A stretch of 64,000 nucleotides of DNA, taken from Nautilus pompilius (taxonomy: Eukaryota; Mollusca; Cephalopoda; Nautilida; Nautilidae). Under the pieces are notes generated by a model. That model was given only the letters and a program-made list of their open reading frames with translations, searched no databases and was not told where the DNA came from. Below, in pieces: positions 23,901 through 35,833 of the stretch; within the stretch, counting starts at the first letter, position 1, and every line of letters begins with the position of its first letter. The DNA lies in assembly GCA_018389105.1 (NCBI GenBank), contig JACATO010001547.1:1-64000 (forward strand), written 5' to 3'. The translations under genes and the position numbers were made by a program.

Positions 23901-26044
23901 AGATGCTTTTCAGAAACATTAAACCAACAATACAGTTTCTAAGATTGAATCGCCGTATCTTGGGAGGATCGTGAGAGTAATACCTGAAAGGTCAGGGGAC
24001 CTCCAAGCAAGAAAGTAAAAACTAATCTTCCCAGTTAACAGGTAAGCAGCAAGTAGTCGAGTCCCATTTCCTTCTTATTTCGGTCTACAACCAATCAAAG
24101 TTTGTACAAACTTCCAGAGCGTCTGGACATTGGTAAGTAGGCTTTTCTGTGTAATGATGTCGGCGCAAGCTGTTCACTGTAACAGTCAGACATTTTATCG
24201 GTTTGCAGAAACGAATGCTTTCGCGTAAAGATGGAAGACCTCATGCTCCTTTTTAATTCAACATAACTTACTACAGCTGTATAGTGTTCGAATGGCATAC
24301 CACAGTATTTATCCGAAAAAGATGCAAGGAAATCTCCTGATCCGAGTTGTCTCCCCATAACAGGTGCGTATCAAACTGTTCAACTGTAGAAAGACCAATA
24401 AGAGGCAACCGGTGCTGCGGTCGTGACACCATTCCATCTCTGCAGTTTTTCAGAACAGCACTATTCAGTAGTCGTAAAGTAATGCACGGATGACACGACA
24501 AGCTTTCCCACCCATTCAGTGCCATCTGTTCTAGAACTTTTGAGGACCTTACTCTCTTTCGTTCTATCACGCACACGCACTACTTTTCCTTGTGTATGTA
24601 TACAGAGTGAAAGTAAACGTATCGAGAGTGACGTAGGGCAGAGAGGTTTGCAGCGCCTTTATAAGACACAGCACCCAACAGAACGACGGCCTTGTCCACG
24701 CATGCGTGATGAGAGCTTTTCAAGCACTTCCTGCCTAAGCAGATATGTCCGTTTCAAAGACCTACCGGCTTGGGCTTAGTGAGAACCGCGACCAGTCGGC
24801 GGAGAGCATCTCCGGGAATGCTGCAAAGGTCAGCGACCTACCTTACCTACCTTACCTGTCTGCAGTAATCGGTTATTGGACACAGAGGAGCAGTTTGACT
24901 CGGAAATATCGCCGGCGGTCAGCGCCTGGCTCGAAACACTCACACGGCCTGCCGCGGGTAAGACAGATTAGCACCCAACTTTAGATAATCGCACAGTCAC
25001 AAAACAGCCATGTATACATTTCTATGACACTGAGTTAGTCGTGCAGCAATTATCTCTGCAATTAGCCTCTTGTGCGTACCCATCATATGGCCACGTTCTG
25101 GGTGATCAGCAAATAACTATTGAACGTTGTTCAAGAAGCGTCAAGCAAGATTTCAGTCAAGTCCATTAAAATCCTCCAAGCAACCAAAACTATACCAGGT
25201 AAGGGAGCTACACATAAGTATTAATTAAAGGTAATTATTAAATAGCTGAATTTATTCTTACCTATTAAAATCGGTTTTGTTTTCCAGCTTCTGTTAAATA
25301 ATGTAACTCCTATTAATTTTACTGCAATACATGTTTTAAAAAGGCCTGTTCCAGTACTTTCTGTGGGGTCAGGGTCTGAGACAGCAAAGCTGTTATTACA
25401 CACCTTCCGTTCTAAGTTAATGCTTTCTAATTTGTTTAATATTTTTGAAACCGTAAATCAGCCAACCAGAGAAGAGTAAATAAACACTCGGATCTGGACT
25501 GAGAGAGAATACTTAGCCACGCCGCAGAGAATTCCAAGCCAGGCACAGCACTTCAGAAAGTCGGTATTTCCCCCAACAACCTAGAACAAAACAATCGAGA
25601 CCGAACCCCTGGATTTTCCGTCCGTTCTCTTAAGTTGCTGAAACAGAAGGGGATACCTTAGAAACGGGTGCGCGACTCTTGTTTCGTGACATAGCCTTGT
25701 CGCCGTCGTGCCCGAACCTCACGGTTCTCTGTCGAGGAACAAGGCCACCCGGATTCTGGTCAGCGCTCTTAAAATAATCACACGTGATAAATTAGAGTTT
25801 CAGAAATAAATAAATAGGCATTAAGCATTTTGGAAGAAAAAAAATACATATTAACGGGGTGGTGGTGGTGGGGGGGGATAATCTTTAAGAAGAATCCAAA
25901 CCGTTCTCTTATCAGATTACCTGGTCTCTGTAACTCGGTTCGGAATTAATGACTAGCAAACAATAAAGTGAAAGTAACGGTAATAATACATTAAATAGAT
26001 AACCGTTTTTTAATGTATCGAAGGTAAACGTAAATTACCAGTGC
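23901..26044. other. Intergenic stretch, no gene recognised
   Basis: Only short open frames (up to about 100 codons) without recognisable domains are present, on both strands. There is a small tandem CTACCTTAC repeat at 24838-24857 and a GGT/G-run at 25857-25877. Confidence 0.55.
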
Positions 26045-26069
26045 AATAATAATAATAATAATAATACTA

Positions 26070-26121
<52 letters not shown>
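26045..26121. repeat. (AAT)n microsatellite
   Basis: Trinucleotide AAT repeat, interrupted once by ACTAG near 26067. Confidence 0.97.
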
Positions 26122-26122
<1 letters not shown>

Positions 26123-26470
26123 TGAAAAACTTGGCTTAGAATTTAAAAACGCAACAAGAAAAGGTCAGGTCATCTGAAGGAGCAGGACAGATCCCGGGCT
26201 GGTATTACTCAAGATCAATCAAGAAACCATCTTTATTTGTGTCCGAGTTTTTATAATTTTGTTCAACGCTCCTTTCTAGCGTCTTTCTGAAGCCCCATCA
26301 CCATGCGGCCAGCGCAGCCTGAACGAGACCGATATAATTCCTATAAAAACAGAACAAACTCCATTCGGTTAAATATTCTGAGGAAGGTGCGCTGCGGCAG
26401 TGTATTTTTTATTAAAAGACCTGATGCTGAATCTCGAAATTCAAGGTCGGTACAAGAAGAGAAGAAGAAG

Positions 26471-26473
<3 letters not shown>

Positions 26474-26517
<44 letters not shown>
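26474..26517. repeat. (GA)n microsatellite
   Basis: Uninterrupted AG dinucleotide tract of about 22 units following GAAGAAGAAGAA. Confidence 0.97.
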
Positions 26518-26519
<2 letters not shown>

Positions 26520-26708
26520 TGCGTTTATAAAGTCAAGTCACTGTGCCAACCTTAAACTAAAAATAACGACTCCTAGTCTGAGTGCTTCATTTGCAGCCAG
26601 AAACGAGTGGTTAGAATACCAGCTGATGGCGAATGCACTTAACTCTAGCTTCAAACAAAGCGCACGTTTCCGGTTAAAGTGAGTCCTTAGCCCTTCTAGG
26701 CATAATAA

Positions 26709-26890
26709 ATCTCTCTCTCTCCATCTCTCTCTCCCTCTCTCCAATTTCCTCCCTCTCTCCTCCATCTCTCTCCATCTCTCTCCATCTCTCTCTCTCTCGC
26801 GCTCTCTCTCTCTCCTCTCTCTCTCCATCTCTCTCCATCTCTCTCTCTCCTCTCTCCATCTCTCTCGACGCCACACACACACACACACAT
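26709..26890. repeat. Compound (CT)n/CCAT and (CA)n microsatellite
   Basis: CT tract with regular CCATCTCTCT interruptions to about 26866, followed by a short (CA)n run at 26872-26889. The minus-strand frames rich in Arg and Glu are composition artefacts. Confidence 0.95.
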
Positions 26891-27140
26891 TATACATATT
26901 TTACAGTCACAATTACCTATGAATGGAAAGAAAACCTAAACCTAATCTGAGTATCCCTATAAAACTTTCTGTCATACTTCTGTCAGGACATTGGAACAAC
27001 TACACTTAAGTGGATAATGTTGGACTGGACCCGGGTTTCGTGGGTCAGACGATCTGGAGATAGACCAGTCGGACTTAAAACTAAAGCAAACAAACGACGA
27101 AATCTGAGAAAAAAAATAATTGCATTTTATACGTTTTGCG

Positions 27141-27234
<94 letters not shown>
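27141..27234. repeat. (AAT)n microsatellite
   Basis: About 31 AAT units, with one TTAATAA phase slip near 27206. Confidence 0.97.
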
Positions 27235-27429
27235 CGAAGAAAAAGAAAAGAATCAGTAACGATAAAGAGAAATCATTGATAACAACTTAAGAACATTTTA
27301 GATGGGAACAAAAAATACGAAAATAAAAATGTGATAAACGAAATAAGATTTTCTAAGCATAGAACAAATAAGTAAATGTAAAAAGACTAGAAATAAACAA
27401 ATGCAAATTAACAAACCTATTATTGGCTG

Positions 27430-27490
27430 ACTAGCTAACTAACTAACTAATTGACTAAATTAAGTAACTAATTAATTAATTAATTAATAT
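27430..27490. repeat. Short CTAA/TTAA tandem tracts
   Basis: A run of CTAACTAACTAACTAA is followed by AATTAATTAATTAATTAAT, both tetranucleotide repeats. Confidence 0.85.
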
Positions 27491-28147
27491 CCAGGAAGAA
27501 AATATAAACAAACACGTAGAATAAATAAAATCTGACAAATATTCTTTAGTTTGTCGTCTTGGAGATAAGAGTTAATGGCTTAGGTTAGTTAAGTATAATA
27601 CTAACGCTGTTCTAACAGTAAAACTAAGATCAGCTAAAACTTCTGTTGTTGTTCTAGACGCACAGAAAATTAAGCTAAGATGAATTCGTCTTGTGCCGTG
27701 TAACCTTTAAATATGACGGCACCTGCATCTAAATCTGAACAAATGAATGAAAAACAATTAAACTGGTGAAATGAAAGAAAGTTATCGGCAAAGCTTCCTC
27801 GAACTGTCCTTCTAAACGTTTGAGCCTTAAAAAGTCTGTCAGGTCTTTTAATGATCCTATCTTCATGTGGTGCTTAACCAAAAATCGATTAGTCGGATTG
27901 TTTTTATAAATTCCAGTTATGTATACATTACGTGGCTTCTTTTTCACATCTCGTTATTTTAAAATCTTGATCTAGCTATTCGTCAAAAACCGGATTTCCA
28001 TACAGTTCCCGTTGTTTTGTTAATATTATTTTTTAAACGATCATTATTGTATGTATTTGTATTGATTTTACTGAGTACCGGTTAAACAGTAAACAGTTCC
28101 CTAATTTGTCTTGCGCCAAATTCAACACGAATTATCACTTCAGCAGT

Positions 28148-30154
28148 TTGTTCTGTTGTGTGTTCGTGACGCCATCACTACGGTTCTGTTGTGTGTTCGT
28201 GACGCCATCACTACGGTTCTGTTGTGTGTTCGTGACGCCATCACTACGGTTCTGTTGTGTGTTCGTGACGCCATCACTACGGTTCTGTTATGTGTTCGTG
28301 ACGCCATCACTACGGTTCTGTTGTGTGTTCGTGACGCCACCACTACGGTTCTGTTGTGTGTTCGTGACCGCCATCACTACGGTTCTGTTGTGTGTTCGTG
28401 ACGCCATCACTACGGTTCTGTTGTGTGTTCGTGACGCCATCACTACGGTTCTGTTGTGTGTTCGTGACGCCATCACTACGGTTCTGTTGTGTGTTCGTGA
28501 CGCCATCAACTACGGTTCTGTTATGTGTTCGTGACGCCACCACTACGGTTCTGTTGTGTGTTCGTGACGCCATCACTACGGTTCTGTTGTGTGTTCGTGA
28601 CGCCATCACTACGGTTCTTGTTGTGTGTTCGTGACGCCATCACTACGGTTCTGTTATGTGTTCGTGACGCCATCACTACGGTTCTGTTGTGTGTTCGTGA
28701 CGCCATCACTACGGTTCTGTTGTGTGTTCGTGACGCCATCACTACGGTTCTGTTGTGTGTTCGTGACGCCATCACTACGGTTCTGTTGTGTGTTCGTGAC
28801 GCCATCACTACGGTTCTGTTGTGTGTTCGTGACGCCATCACTACGGTTCTGTTGTGTGTTCGTGACGCCATCACTACGGTTCTGTTGTGTGTTCGTGACG
28901 CCATCACTACGGTTCTGTTATGTGTTCGTGACGCCACCACTACGGTTCTGTTGTGTGTTCGTGACGCCACCACTACGGTTCTGTTGTGTGTTCGTGACGC
29001 CATCACTACGGTTCTGTTATGTGTTCGTGACGCCACCACTACGGTTCTGTTGTGTGTTCGTGACGCCACCACTACGGTTCTGTTGTGTGTTCGTGACGCC
29101 ATCACTACGGTTCTGTTGTGTGTTCGTGACGCCATCACTACGGTTCTGTTGTGTGTTCGTGACGCCATCACTACGGTTCTGTTGTGTGTTCGTGACGCCA
29201 TCACTACGGTTCTGTTGTGTGTTCGTGACGCCATCACTACGGTTCTGTTGTGTGTTCGTGACGCCATCACTACGGTTCTGTTGTGTGTTCGTGGACGCCA
29301 TCACTACGGTTTTGTTATGTGTTCGTGACGCCATCACTACGGTTCTGTTATGTGTTCGTGACGCCATCACTACGGTTCTGTTGTGTGTTCGTGACGCCAC
29401 CACTACGGTTCTGTTGTGTGTTCGTGACGCCATCACTACGGTTCTGTTGTGTGTTCGTGACGCCATCACTACGGTTCTGTTGTGTGTTCGTGACGCCATC
29501 ACTACGGGTCTGTTGTGTGTTCGTGACGCCATCACTACGGTTCTGTTATGTGTTCGTGACGCCATCACTACGGTTCTGTTGTGTGTTCGTGACGCCATCA
29601 CTACGGTTCTGTTGTGTGTTCGTGACGCCATCACTACGGTTCTGTTGTGTGTTCGTGACGCCATCACTACGGTTCTGTTGTGTGTTCGTGACGCCATCAC
29701 TACGGTTCTGTTGTGTGTTCGTGACGCCATCACTACGGTTCTGTTATGTGTTCGTGACGCCATCACTACGGTTCTGTTGTGTGTTCGTGACGCCATCACT
29801 ACGGTTCTGTTGTGTGTTCGTGACGCCATCACTACGGTTCTGTTGTGTGTTCGTGACGCCATCACTACGGTTCTGTTGTGTGTTCGTGACGCCATCACTA
29901 CGGTTCTGTTGTGTGTTCGTGACGCCATCACTACGGTTTGTTGTTGTGTTCGTGACGCCATCACTACGGTTCTGTTGTGTGTTCGTGACGCCATCACTAC
30001 GGTCTGTTGTGTGTTCGTGACGCCATCACTACGGTTCTGTTGTGTGTTCGTGACGCCATCACTACGGTTCTGTTGTGTGTTCGTGACGCCATCACTACGG
30101 TTCTGTTATGTGTTCGTGACGCCATCACTACGGTTCTGTTATGTGTTCGTGACG
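28148..30154 (+). repeat. 33-bp minisatellite, ~61 units
   Basis: The unit is GGTTCTGTTGTGTGTTCG followed by TGACGCCATCACTAC (33 bp), repeated about 61 times. Two common point variants occur: TTATGTG for TTGTGTG, and CACCAC for CATCAC. Because 33 is a multiple of three and the unit lacks stops in several frames, long open frames appear on both strands. Scattered indels shift the frame: extra bases near 28366, 28508, 28617 and 29293, an altered unit at 29937, and a missing base at 30003. A coding role is therefore unlikely. There are no spacers, so it is not a CRISPR array. Each unit holds a short inverted repeat, GTGA-CGCCA-TCAC, and the half-site TGACG. Confidence 0.97.
28915..29110 (+). repeat. 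99-bp higher-order repeat inside the minisatellite
   Basis: The order of unit variants (TTATGTG with CACCAC, then TTGTGTG with CACCAC, then the standard unit) occurs twice. The diagnostic A is at 28920 and 29019, exactly three units apart. This indicates duplication of a three-unit block. Confidence 0.8.
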
Positions 30155-31968
30155 TTAAAGTTTTGCTACATAGGAGGCTAATAAAAAAAACAAAAAAGAA
30201 ACACTTCTAGTGTCATTAATATTCACATAGCAATAGATAGCTTACAAGAAATATATATTTTAATAGTTAAAGCATTTAATACTTATCTTTTGTGGAAGCA
30301 GTTTTTCCCATCTTAAACAAACAAGAAAAATACCTTTATTAATTTATTATTATTATTTATTATATTTATTTATTATTCATTATTAATTATATGAGTGGTC
30401 TCCCTTATTTAAAATGGCCGACAATTTTAGAATTAATTAATATCTTAGCAGTGACTGAAGTTCTCGCGTAGGCTATCCGACTACACTTTTAAACTCTCGT
30501 TCGACTGCTGCAACAATTGTTTTTCTTTAATTCCTACATAAGACTTTTATTCTGGAATTTTAAAAATTATTCGGCCTTAACACGAATCTCACACAAAGGT
30601 AGTAAACAGTTACGTTCGGCTCGGGCTTGAAGTGAGTGGAACTCGGAATCTCACGGATAACGATTCGCACTGAAAGTGTATTTTAAAAAAAAATAAATAT
30701 TAGTTGGTTTTTGTACAATGAGTTTTCTTATTATCATTACCTACTATATATATATATATATATTAGCGGTAAAAGTAATCAAAACCCCAAAACTTCGCAG
30801 TCGGCTGTTTGTTTGTTTATAATTAAGTTGGCAGGAATCCGAGTTAAAATAACAAAAGTGACTGGGCCTGCGGCATTCTTCAGCAGATTTCCTAGATTGG
30901 TAGAGTTTCAATTATAAGTATAGAAAAATAAATCTGATTTTTGAGCGTAACTTTATTCTAACTGTCAAGACATTAATCCCACGTGTTTGTTTTTTTCTCT
31001 TGTGCCATAGTTCTTATACCATCATAAACCAATTCGACTTAAAACATACGCATTGGCAGGGACGACCCCCCCTACAACTCTATAACGTGGACGGAAATGG
31101 TTTTACGCCTTCGTTGAAGTAAAGGAGAGAAACCGCGAAAGTTTTGCATCACAGGTAAGAATTTACAGAACTCGATTTTTGTTCACACGAAACCTGAATA
31201 GAGAGCTCTCTGTATGGGAAGGGTTAACCTTACGTTTTAAGAAGGGAACGTCTGTCTGCTAACGAAAGCTGATTGTTGCTTTATTTTTTATTTTTTTTTT
31301 GTTGTTTGTTTTCTTTGATTTCTTTCAAAGCGAAATTAAACTCGCTCCCTATCGGCCCTCTCGCCGCTCTTAAGCAAAATCCGAGCGAGACCATTCTAAT
31401 TCCTGTCGGACATTACTTTGCTACTCACATTCACGGCCATTAGATATGGCGAGCAAACTGCCTCTTCCTTCTTCTTATTATTTCCTGTAGTTACTTTGTA
31501 CATCAGCCTAAGGCTGTTTGGAAAATAGACACAGCAATCAACACGTCTTCTATCGGAACCCTGACCACGTTCTTCACCCCTAGTGCCCTGGGTCTAGCAA
31601 ATGGTGACCAGTTCCTCTCTCCCTCCCTCCCACGTGACTGCTGGTTCGAATCGCTGGCTGCCAGGTAGGCCAGGTAACGCACGCGTGTGCCGTAGTTCTG
31701 GAGGACAGAAAAGATCTTTCAAAAAATCCGGTTTTGATCGGCCGTCTCTACGACAGAGAATTGTTTATATTTTTTAAAAAATGAAGGCTGCTAATCTAAA
31801 TTCCGGAACGACGAAACGTGTATACTATAAACTGCGGTACCTTCTGTTTGTTTGTTTTATAAAAGGAAACAAAACAAACAGTGCTCACTTTTAAAATTAT
31901 TATTCCTAATCATCAATTCGCGTTATTTAAAAAAAATAAATAAATAATTTTCTTTTTCTTTTCAAAAA
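30155..31968. other. AT-rich intergenic stretch with a weak tRNA-like box
   Basis: No gene recognised. There is a TA tract at 30745-30763, and poly-T near 31280-31300. At 31643-31653 the string GGTTCGAATCG resembles a tRNA/SINE B box (consensus GGTTCGANTCC) but has no visible A box or tail, so it is only a possible SINE scrap. Confidence 0.45.
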
Positions 31969-31970
31969 AA

Positions 31971-32137
31971 GAGAGAGAGAGAGAGAGAGAGGGATAGAGG
32001 AGATGGATGGAGAGAGATGAGAGAGAGAGAGATGGAGAGAGAGAGAGAGAGAGATGGAGAGAGAGATGGAGAGAGATGGAGAGAGAGAGAGAGGAGATGG
32101 AGAGAGATGGAGAGAGAGAGAGAGAGATGGAGAGGAG
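31971..32137. repeat. (GA)n/GATGGA low-complexity block
   Basis: GA dinucleotide tract with repeated GATGGAGAGAGA steps, the reverse complement of the CT/CCAT blocks elsewhere in the window. Confidence 0.95.
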
Positions 32138-32656
32138 ACGACCATTGTAGCATTTATTTGTCGTCTCAGACATTAATTAGATTTTTCAGCTATAGGTGCT
32201 GTCTGCCGCGTAACTTTAGTGTTTTTGTTTTTCAGTCTTAACCACACTACCGTATTTATTTAGTCTGTTTTTTGCGCTTTTTTTTTCTAAGAATCGAATT
32301 TATTATACATTCTTTTTTATTCCTTTTTTTTAAAAAAAAAAATGTAATTAGTTTCCTCCCTGTTTTTCCCTCCACCCACTACGCCAGTCTCTACAAGGGA
32401 GACTACCGTGTCACGGTCCGAGAATATCCGAGGTTTTCCGGAAAGGCCGACCTCGGTGGGAGATTAGTTCTATAACAGCTGAAGATGTCATTCATTCGTT
32501 TTTATTCTCTCTCCTCCTCCCAGACTTTTCCCAGGTTACCTGTTTGCTTGTTTTTTCCGTTGAAGATGCATCAGTTCCAAAATCTCCGAGTTTTCATCTT
32601 GTATTCATGGCTAATCTTTCTCCCTATTTCACCAGTCCATTTTTTTTAAAATATAA

Positions 32657-32848
32657 CTTGCCTCCATCTTATTTAAATAACTTGCCTCCATCTTATTTAA
32701 ATAACTTGTCTCCATCTTATTTAAATAACTTGCCTCCATCTTATTTAAATAACTTGTCTCCATCTTATTTAAATAACTTGCCTCCATCTTATTTAAATAA
32801 CTTGTCTCCATCTTATTTAAATAACTTGTCTCCATCTTATTTAAATAA
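32657..32848 (+). repeat. 24-bp minisatellite, 8 units with embedded palindrome
   Basis: Exactly eight 24-bp units: CTTGCCTCCATC or CTTGTCTCCATC followed by TTATTTAAATAA. The second half is a perfect 12-bp palindrome. The variable C/T base runs C C T C T C T T along the array, suggesting duplication of a two-unit block. Open frames on both strands are by-products. Confidence 0.97.
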
Positions 32849-34515
32849 CTGAACAAAAAAATGTAGCTACGTTGACGACAAAAGAAGGATAATTCACCTG
32901 TTGCGAAAAGGGGCTTGTTTATCTTTAATTGTTATATTGATCGGCTTACGAGTTCTTAGCCTAAAAAAAAGGGGGGGTAATTTAATTAATTAGCGCGATC
33001 CGCGACTCCAGGTGAGAAACCGGAGAAAATCGAGGGAGAAGTCAGTTCTGTCGAAAAGAAAAATCTTCGGGTGGGGGGGACACTCGAATAGAAAATCCCT
33101 CGACATCAGAAAGGGGTGGGAGAAGAGGCAAGCATTAATCACCGGGTACCAAGACGTCTGAGCATCATCCCTCGTGCGATGTGGAACTGGGGCGATCAGT
33201 CGTCAGCTTGAAAAGTATTCCGCGCCACTGATTGCGTCCACATTTCGGACGAAAGGGAGCAAAAAGGGTCCTGCTGTTGTTGACAAACTAGACAAAAAAA
33301 AAAAAAATTAGAATAAAGACGAATACGAGTATCTGCGAAACCTCGTGTATTCTGCAGGAGATAAGCCCCCAGTTTCCCGGCTCAGTGAAGATTTGCGTGC
33401 CCACAGTTACCGATGACGACAGATTTAGCGGGGTATTTACCAACAAAAAGCGGACTTTAAATAACATTTACTACTACAAAACGACCAAACAACACATACG
33501 GTATCTGCCCCATTAAACTCTTTTAATAATTGTAGAGTGTAGTTTAACAAACCCCTGGGCGATTAATGGAATAAATTAATTAATGCGCTTAAAAGAGTTG
33601 AGGGATCACCATTAAAACCTGTGACGTCAGAGGACTGCTAATGCTGCTTCGTTAAGCTACAGTCCACCAAATATAGATAATACAGCCAGACCTATATGTG
33701 TAAACAAACAGATAAAATGTATTCTGAAGTATTCATTACATTAACATGTATCTTAATAATATTTTACTACCACAATTCGCTATATTAACTTCGTTTTTTG
33801 TCTGTTATTGATATCGTATACTATCGATTACTCTCAAGCAGAACGGATAGTTTTGATATCAAATCCCGTGTATAGATTGAGTTCTGAGTTATTTGCTGGT
33901 GAATTTTCCAGGTAACTCGACCCCAGCCGCCGTAGTATAATTTATGCCACTATAAAAGATGGAGTCGGACCAAAAAAAAAAAAAAAATGTACAATTATTG
34001 GCATCTTTAACGACATTTTGATTAAAAGCGGAATATCCATAGATTTATGGATTTGTTAGAAAGCTGGGGGAGTGTAAAAAGCTAAGTGGGCGATTCATAT
34101 TTTAAAGTTTGTTTTACAGACTGCAAAAATCCAAATCCCCCCAAATTACTAAGTTTTTAATATCTTTGTGCAATTTAATATCATCGTTGAATATTCCAGA
34201 ACACTATAGACCATATAAAAATGTCACGATTCTTCTGTAATTTATGAAAAGTAACCGTAATTCCGGAATGCGTACATGTTTGGAATTAAGAACGCGAAAT
34301 TGTTACATAACAATTTTGGTTATTTCTCTCTGAACGAACCCCAAGTAGTTACAAGAGGAAAATAAGCTGTATATTTAAGAAAATGTAAAAATAATATAAA
34401 TTATAAGTAAAAAAATAATGGCTACGTTATTTTAACAAGGACAATTACCATTTTTCTTTTCGTAATAACTATTTATTACGTCGTTGGGAAGCACTGTCTT
34501 GTCTGTTATTTGTAT
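32849..34515. other. AT-rich intergenic stretch, no gene recognised
   Basis: Nothing recognisable as coding. Short items: an inverted pair built on AACTCTTTTAA (33518) and TTAAAAGAGTT (33590), a TGACGTCA palindrome at 33622-33629, and poly-A near 33295 and 33974. Confidence 0.5.
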
Positions 34516-34660
34516 AAGGTAGTTGTTGCAGCACCATTAATTCCTAATTAAGCGCATATCGAGGCTGCAATTGTCGTCATAGGATCAAGGAAGGTATATG
34601 ACGTCGATTATAGCCTCGCTATATTTTAAAATCAGAAATTAGTGTTGCAACAACTTACCC
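34516..34660. mobile_element. Fold-back (MITE-like) element, copy 1
   Basis: About 145 bp form an imperfect long inverted repeat. The left side reads GGTAGTTGTTGCAGCAC, ATTCCTAATTAAGCG, then ATATCGAGGCTGCAATTG and TCGTCATA. The right side, on the opposite strand, reads GGTAAGTTGTTGCAACAC, then ATAGCGAGGCTATAATCG and ACGTCATA. Only about 10 bp of loop remain in the centre. It matches, in sequence and order, the element at 46228-46449. No coding capacity. A MITE-like or fold-back class is inferred from structure. Confidence 0.7.
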
Positions 34661-34793
34661 CTGTAACAACCAGTTCCCAGTCCCCTCCCTACTGCTTATA
34701 CTATCAAGTAAAATTATCGCTGTAACCGTAAAGGTGATCTGGATATGTAATGTAATATCGGTACATGTCTTTATCGAATATCTTCCTTGATGC

Positions 34794-34946
<153 letters not shown>

Positions 34947-35498
34947 TTTTCTTTAAAACAGCGGTCAAGGGTGGGTTAATAAAGTTTTTGGCTTGCATCA
35001 GAAATCTTAATTTTTGAAAGAAAAAAAACCACACCAAACAAATAGAATTAATATGGCGGTGTCAATTTACGTCGATTCCGGTTTTAAGTAAATATAAGAT
35101 AGATGGAACGGATCTTTAGAATGGTCAGTCACGTCTCTAGCCTAGCGATGAACTTTTAAAAAAGCAGAGTTCTTTATTTCTATCTAGATATGGTAAAAAG
35201 TAATCATTCTTTTCTTTTACAAAAACAAGAAATCAGACGTTTTGAGAGACTGAGCCATGATGGTGTCCTCTCTACTGTTATCTAAAGCATCGCCATATAC
35301 GACCGTTTTTCACTACTTTTCGCTCTGAGTCACACGGCCCTGATCTACCCCTCGTCGCCGCCCATCGATACTCATTGACAACACATTTTCGACGAAAAAT
35401 CGATATTATCTTTTCTTTGTGACGTAGAAAATGTGAAGTGTGAAGGCATAGGATGTGACGAGGCTCGCATCGATGAGCTGGATGGCGTCAGCCATATT

Positions 35499-35579
35499 AG
35501 CCGCCATTTTTAAGTTAAGTCCAGAAAGATGAGACGAACTGACATTTTATTCCGACTGTTTTCTTCTTGTCCGGTAAGT
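35499..35579 (+). other. Speculative promoter and first exon with splice donor
   Basis: CCGCCATTTT at 35501-35510 matches the YY1-type element often found just at transcription starts of animal genes. An ATG at 35529 opens 15 codons reading MRRTDILFRLFSSCP, arginine-rich and hydrophobic like the start of a mitochondrial or secretory leader. It runs straight into GTAAGT at 35574, a perfect splice donor, in phase 0. No downstream exon is identified, so this may be chance. Confidence 0.2.
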
Positions 35580-35696
35580 AAATGCTGCCAACCATATTAA
35601 ATTTATCATACATTATTTTATATATATATTAATATTTTACAATATTTTGTTCTTATAACGATAAAGCATTGCAAAGCATATGATATACATAATACT

Positions 35697-35833
<137 letters not shown>

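Noticed and set aside
28148-30154. CRISPR array
   Set aside because: The repeats abut directly without spacers, and the setting is eukaryotic.
28106-30210. Open frames over the 33-bp minisatellite (VRDAITTVLLC, FVTPSLRFCCV, MASRTHNRTVV repeats)
   Set aside because: All phases on both strands are open at once, and at least six indels break the frame across the array. There is no codon-level conservation.
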